Assembly (NCBI GenBank): GCA_032433765.1
Contig: JAVIAB010000124.1
Coordinates: 94,826,345 to 94,890,344 of the forward strand
Length of the DNA: 64,000 nt
DNA from: Megaustenia siamemsis
Taxonomy: Eukaryota > Mollusca > Gastropoda > Stylommatophora > Ariophantidae
Direction: 5' to 3'
Position numbers and translations under genes: made by a program
Shown here: positions 60,101-64,000 of the stretch, in pieces
How positions within the stretch are numbered: position 1 is the stretch's first letter
Layout: each line of letters begins with the position of its first letter
Notes under the pieces: model-generated
Told to the model about the DNA's origin: nothing
What the model saw: the letters and a program-made list of their open reading frames with translations, nothing else
The model's database searches: none

Positions 60101-62128
60101 TAAATAAATATGTTTATTTTTCTTCTTTTGTTTTATCCAACAGCGTGTGCCTTGTTGCGTTGAAGAGAGGGGGAACGAGTGATTTTCTTGTCTTCCTTAA
60201 TGTTGTTTCTTGTGTTCTTTGCATGTTGAATTTACTTAATGTCTTTTTGATTCCATCTAGCTATCTATTCCTATGTTTCTCTTCTTGCTACTCTGTAGCC
60301 ACATGTTTTCACGTAATACGTTCCAACTGCAGGTTGCTTGGATTTCATAAGAGCCGGATGTCCACACCATTTTAACTCCTTGTTTTATAATAGAGAGATA
60401 AGATCTTAATCTAAAAGAATAATTTATAATCTCCTTTAGTTTTGTTCACATCCTTTCTTATACATTTCATGCCACATGTTATTTTATGCTGTTGACTTTC
60501 ATAAATTGATACGCCTGACACTGCTAGTGCTGCACATACATGTGATAAAAAAAAATAGATAACACTAATAGCAAGGGCAAGTGAAATATAACACGTACTC
60601 GGCAACATTTGGATGTCATGGATGGGGCGGGGGGGGTCATAGTTTTTATTAATTTCCACTAATTCAGTGAGCCAGGAGGACATTCTTTTTATTTTCTACT
60701 GGTTCGATTGGAGAGCGTCACATATGATTAGAACCGACGTTCACTTAATCACAAAGTCAGCGCATTGTTACTACGTTACTGAACAGTTTTATTTGCAGGA
60801 TCATTCTTTTCTAAAGAGCAGCCATTACAAATTCTACTGATGAACCAAGTATTCATATGGGAACCAACTGGTAACAGAAAACAAGGATGAACAAGAGAAC
60901 CGTAAACGCAGAACAATTTCTAGGCAAGACTCAAGCATGGGAATAAATTAACAACTACGATCTACAAGAACTAACAGCGAGTCGTCAATAGTGGTGAACT
61001 ATGACCTCCACCCTAAGTGTCCTCTCCAGCTCCAGAAGAAAATATAATTTTAATTAAAAGCTGGAACTGAATGTGTATGTGTGCATCTTCTGTTTTATCC
61101 TTCTCTCAATGGCATAAGCTGATCAGTTAACAAAATGACATAAGATGACTCATGAATCTCATCTTTTATAGCACGTAAGGCGTGCTTTTAAACTCAATTA
61201 AAGTTTGCAAACTAGATATAAAATACCAAATTCAAAATAGGTACAACCAGTCTATGCCACTGTACACTGGACAACATGACTACAAAACATGTTCTACAGA
61301 ATTGCCCCCAGTACAGAGTCTTGAGAAGAGCAATGCGGTCCACACCCACCTTCATGGAAGAGAAACTATACGGGCTGACTTCATGAGAGAGTCTGGAATC
61401 CTATTCTGTTTGAGTCTTGATCGCAGAGAGAGAGAGAAAGAGAGAGAGGGAGAAAAATACAGACGAACTTAGTGTAATGTGTGTCAAAATATGCATGATT
61501 AGTGTATTATTAATTTGCTTATTTTTTGTTTCAGGTCAAAAGCGTGATCACACCGAAGAGAGTAACGATCATCACAATTTGTGTCTTCACCGTTCTAATA
61601 ACAAGCGTTGCTCCGGTGTACGTGGTTAGTGGGTTCTCACTTAAATTTTACCCAGCACGAAACAGAACCCTCCTTGGTCTTGTGTTCACAGAAAACAGAG
61701 ACAGCGTTGAATCAATATCTTACGTGATTAACAATGTCTTCGTTTCCTTCAGCGCATTCATTGTAATCATTGTATGTACATTGATTCTAGTCATTAAACT
61801 AAACATGAACACAAAATGGAGAGCTGCGACTACAAAAACCACTCAGACTGATAACGTGTCCAGTCGTAATAAGAAAGCATCGAAAATGGTTGTGATGATT
61901 TCCACGCTTTTCATTGCCTGCTTTATTCCGATCGTCATCGTCTTTGTCACTATGACTATTGAGCCACAAATATCAATTCGAGGAAAATATAGAAACCTGG
62001 GTTTCTTGTTAGGTGGATTTTGTGTTATTCTCGAATCCTTAAATTCCTCTCTAAACATATTTATATACTATTATATGAGCAGTAAATACAGGACTGCTTT
62101 ACGCCAACTCTTTTGTAAAAACAAATAA
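57155..62128 (+). CDS. Rhodopsin-like GPCR, gastropod chemosensory-receptor type (copy 3)
   Basis: Exons are 57155-57398, 59823-60037 and 61535-62128, giving 350 residues. Intron positions and phases are the same as in copies 1 and 2. Exon 1 has a 40-residue acidic and Ser-rich N-terminus, then TM1 with GTVTNIIN at 55-62. Exon 2 has LAVSDLGCLIPLIW (TM2) and a TM3 end of ERCLCVTAPLQ. Exon 3 starts VKSVITPKRV (TM4), followed by TM5, TM6 and TM7 with NSSLNIFIYYYMSSKYR. No cysteines for the canonical extracellular disulfide. The second intron uses donor CAG|GTTGGA, less standard than the GTAACG of its paralogues. The stop codon lies inside AATAAA (about 62122-62127), so a very short 3' UTR is possible. 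It is the most divergent of the three. Introns contain LINE fragments at 57420, 59230 and 60110. Confidence 0.92.
57420..58095 (-). mobile_element. LINE fragment related to family F, in intron 1 of receptor 3
   Basis: The minus strand follows the order of 50890-51790 (thumb, 'LCYQ'-like region, KCVRR-like region) but is heavily decayed. Recognised mainly at nucleotide level through 'ctcacaggctgtttcct' (57737-57753) and 'ttcttattgttcttgag'. It starts about 20 bp past the exon 1 donor. Confidence 0.65.
58096..58559. other. Receptor 3 intron 1, unassigned
   Basis: AT-rich; no feature seen. Confidence 0.55.
58560..58872. repeat. Degenerate ~30-40-bp repeat
   Basis: Recurrent 'caatcagaagcaacttaatg' and 'cacaataaac' phrases with poor register; an old minisatellite. 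Confidence 0.7.
59230..59745 (+). mobile_element. LINE tail fragment in intron 1 of receptor 3
   Basis: Nucleotide match to 51781-52055: 'aagaaacatcagaaagaa' near 59497 and 'gagaaaatactagat' near 59628, then 'gtacatgatggtgg'. Coding frames are badly broken. It ends about 75 bp before exon 2. Confidence 0.7.
60110..60480 (-). mobile_element. LINE C-terminal fragment in intron 2 of receptor 3
   Basis: Minus strand: MKCIRKDVNKTKGDY near 60460, then a KWCGHPALMKSKQPAVGTYY segment near 60370-60310 and a LDGIKKTLSKFN segment near 60240. These match the M-K-x-LRR, W-x-GH-x-x-RM and WLDGIKKTL landmarks of LINE C-termini. Confidence 0.7.
60481..61534. other. Receptor 3 intron 2 remainder
   Basis: AT-rich with a (GA)n-rich run at 61424-61455. 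No gene recognised. It ends in TTTCAG at the exon 3 acceptor. Confidence 0.6.
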
Positions 62129-62219
62129 AGGCGGAGTCACATACATAAAGTTTACTGTGTCCGATATAGATGGTATTTGGTAAAGTTGCTAGCACTCAAC
62201 AACAGATAATAGTAAATCA

Positions 62220-62640
62220 TCTTCTTCTTTCCTTCCTCGTTTGCCTTTCAGCGTCGAGGGGAGATATAATTTGCGGTCTTTTGCTCTTCTATTCGCATTT
62301 GCTGCTGTTATGTTTCCAGTGTTTCCAGTTTTCTAGCAATCCATCTTTTTCGTGGTCGGCCTTTGGATTTGGTGTTCTCACAACGGTTATTGATAGCTCG
62401 TTGTGTTGTTTTTTTTTATCTTTCTGCCTTGTCATGTCACCAAATACTGTTATCTTTTGTTTCCTGATATATTCTATGACGGGGGTTATTCTTAACTTTT
62501 TTCTCAGTTCATTTCTGATCTTGTCTCTCAGGCTGTTTCCTGTCATTCGTCTAACACATTCCATCTCACCAGATGTTACTTTTCTTATTGTTCTTGCATC
62601 TACTGTCCAGGACTGGCATTAGTAACAGAACGTTAGAATG
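62220..62640 (-). mobile_element. LINE C-terminal fragment (family F/A-like)
   Basis: Minus strand: MECVRRMTGNSLRDKIRNEL near 62560, a VIEYIRKQKITVFGDMTRQK segment near 62480, then a PNPKADHEKDGLLEN segment. This parallels the KCVRRMSGNSL region of 50890-51790. Mostly open from 62564 to 62289. Confidence 0.82.
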
Positions 62641-63003
62641 AAGATTGTTAGAAAATAGTAAATGGTGATACAATATTTGTACAATTTGTAATTTAGATTA
62701 AGTTGTTCTTATTGAAAGAAAAGACTAGCATGATTTGCTGCTTGGAAATTTGTCACCCAAAATTTAAAACGTTTATATGTTTTATATACAATTATTTAAT
62801 TCAATAATCTCTATATAGAGATGTATGCACTTGTATAGAAATGTTCTAAACTGAATGTGCATAATAAACATGAAGAACTAGATTAAATCACATAAGCAAA
62901 TACAACAATTACATTACCATTTTACTGTTGTGTGCACTTGGTGGTTTCAATGCCATGTTAACAGATTGCTTCAGTGTTGTATAACATGGTTGACACAAAA
63001 CAA
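62641..63003. other. Intergenic, no gene seen
   Basis: AT-rich; nothing recognised. Confidence 0.6.
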
Positions 63004-63125
63004 GAATATTGGCAAATGTTGTTTGGGTGAAACGCCAAGAGAAGATAAATAATTAGGCAGAAATATACTTGTTGTTTGGGTGAAATGCCAATAGAACATA
63101 CACAAAAACTTGTCAGAAATATACA
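63004..63125. repeat. ~56-bp direct repeats, partial further copy at 63459-63512
   Basis: Units read 'cagaaatata' then 'tgtttgggtgaaatgccaa' and 'agaa'. Two adjoining copies and the start of a third precede the hairpin element; another copy follows it. The small element probably landed in a short tandem repeat. Confidence 0.75.
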
Positions 63126-63179
63126 TGGAGACAAATAATAATAAATGAATATTATTATAGAGGGACAATTCCGAGACGA

Positions 63180-63453
63180 ATCAATTCAGAGGAATAGGTA
63201 TGTTTACAGCACTCTGAAAAAAAAAAAAAAAAATTTCCATAACTGAAAAAAACGAACAGTATATACTCCAAAGCAAAGTTAGCCGAGCTAGCAGTGTTCC
63301 GTAGCGTTTGGCTTTTCTTGGCAAGTTGATGTGCCAAGGAGTACAGGTTCGATCCTGCTTCGGACCATATATTGTTGTTTATTTTGTTTTCTGTTCTTGT
63401 TATTTGTCATTTTTTTCCGATTGCTGTAAACATACCTCTTCCTCTGAATTGAT
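63180..63453. mobile_element. 274-bp hairpin element with tRNA-like core
   Basis: 31-bp terminal inverted repeats (starting ATCAATTCAGAGGAA and, on the other strand, ATCAATTCAGAGGAA) differ at one position and continue imperfectly through A/T-rich stems. Between them lies a tRNA-like unit with 'tagccgagctagcagtg' (A-box position) and a good B box 'ggttcgatcct' at 63346-63356. It resembles a MITE carrying, or built from, a pol III unit. No clear target duplication was found. Confidence 0.7.
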
Positions 63454-63604
63454 CCTCAGAAATATATATATTGCTTGGGTGAAATGTTAAGAGAAGACAA
63501 CAATAGACATTCAGAGTATTATGTTTCTAGAGAGTTTAAACTTTACAGACTCATAATTTTTAAATATAATTTTTAAAAATTAATTCTTATTAATGTATTT
63601 GACC

Positions 63605-63894
63605 GGGTGTCCGGTCAGCGCAATCGATAGGCGGTTGGCTTACCACGGCAACAGCCGGGGTTCGACTGGACTACTACGGACAAGGGGTAGGGTTCGATCC
63701 CAACCGACGGCTCCGGGTTCACCCAGCCTTAAATGGGTACCGGATTTTTTCTGGGAAAGTAAAGCAGCACGGGCGTAATACCGACCACATTACCCCAAAA
63801 ATCATGTGCTGAAGGTCTGTAAAATATAGGGTCACTAACACCATATTTCCCTATACGCCACTTGGCGTAACGGGGGGTACTTTACTTTTTTTTT
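63605..63894 (+). mobile_element. Chimeric SINE with two tRNA-like heads and 15-bp TSD
   Basis: Perfect 15-bp duplications TTAATGTATTTGACC at 63590-63604 and 63895-63909 define the insertion. The body from 'ctggactacta' onward is the common SINE. The usual 'gccgcgatagctcag' head is replaced by a different tRNA-like head ('gtcagcgcaatcgataggcgg', B box 'gggttcgactgg'). The original B box (gttcgatcccaacc) remains downstream. A T-rich tail ends the element. Confidence 0.93.
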
Positions 63895-63909
63895 TTAATG
63901 TATTTGACC

Positions 63910-64000
63910 ATCATAGGAAATCATGGTTTAGAAAAAAAGGAATAACAGAGGAGAAAGATTAATACAATTTTGTGAAGAAAAGAGACTGAAAACAAACTGA
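63910..64000. other. Window end, no feature
   Basis: Short AT-rich sequence after the SINE target duplication. Confidence 0.5.

Overview
The window looks like AT-rich genomic DNA from a gastropod mollusc, probably a heterobranch. The host genes are three tandem copies of a rhodopsin-like GPCR of the kind expanded as candidate chemosensory receptors in sea slugs and pulmonate snails. The rest is mostly transposons (RTE-like and other LINEs, tRNA-derived SINEs, a hAT element, a Polinton/Maverick-like element) and minisatellites. The species assignment is inference from protein and repeat style, not from a marker gene.

Host genes. The three receptors lie on the + strand at about 1.2-5.8 kb, 36.0-50.5 kb and 57.2-62.1 kb. 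Each has three coding exons: TM1; TM2-TM3; TM4-TM7. The introns fall at identical positions and phases (phase 1 after TM1, phase 0 before TM4). All three conceptual proteins are intact at 345, 353 and 350 residues. A decayed gene for a cysteine-rich extracellular protein lies at 6.5-7.3 kb.

Layout. 0-8 kb: receptor 1 with a SINE and a LINE in its introns, flanked by an inverted dispersed repeat, then the cysteine-rich pseudogene. 8-20 kb: a LINE with an RNase H domain and an inverted 5' part, then a minus-strand LINE split by a 6.25-kb Polinton-like element with 1-kb inverted termini and a 6-bp target duplication. 20-24.4 kb: LINE fragments and a 49-bp minisatellite. 24.4-29.9 kb: a 5.5-kb satellite of 50-bp units with a 1,089-bp higher-order period. 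30-35.8 kb: SINEs, short minisatellites, a minus-strand LINE and about 2 kb of 26/52-bp repeats. 36-50.5 kb: receptor 2. Its first intron holds a complete 4.65-kb hAT element with three internal minisatellites. Its second intron holds a GATA array, a full-length 3.2-kb RTE-type LINE and LINE fragments. 50.5-57 kb: nested LINE fragments, a SINE, a gene-poor stretch and a 40-bp minisatellite. 57-62 kb: receptor 3. 62-64 kb: a LINE fragment, a short hairpin element with a tRNA-like core, and a chimeric SINE with perfect 15-bp target duplications.

How it works together. The only coherent host function is the receptor array, which presumably arose by tandem duplication; receptors 1 and 2 are closest. 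Everything else reads as transposon turnover. Insertions are dated relative to each other by nesting, and many are confirmed by target-site duplications read directly from the sequence.
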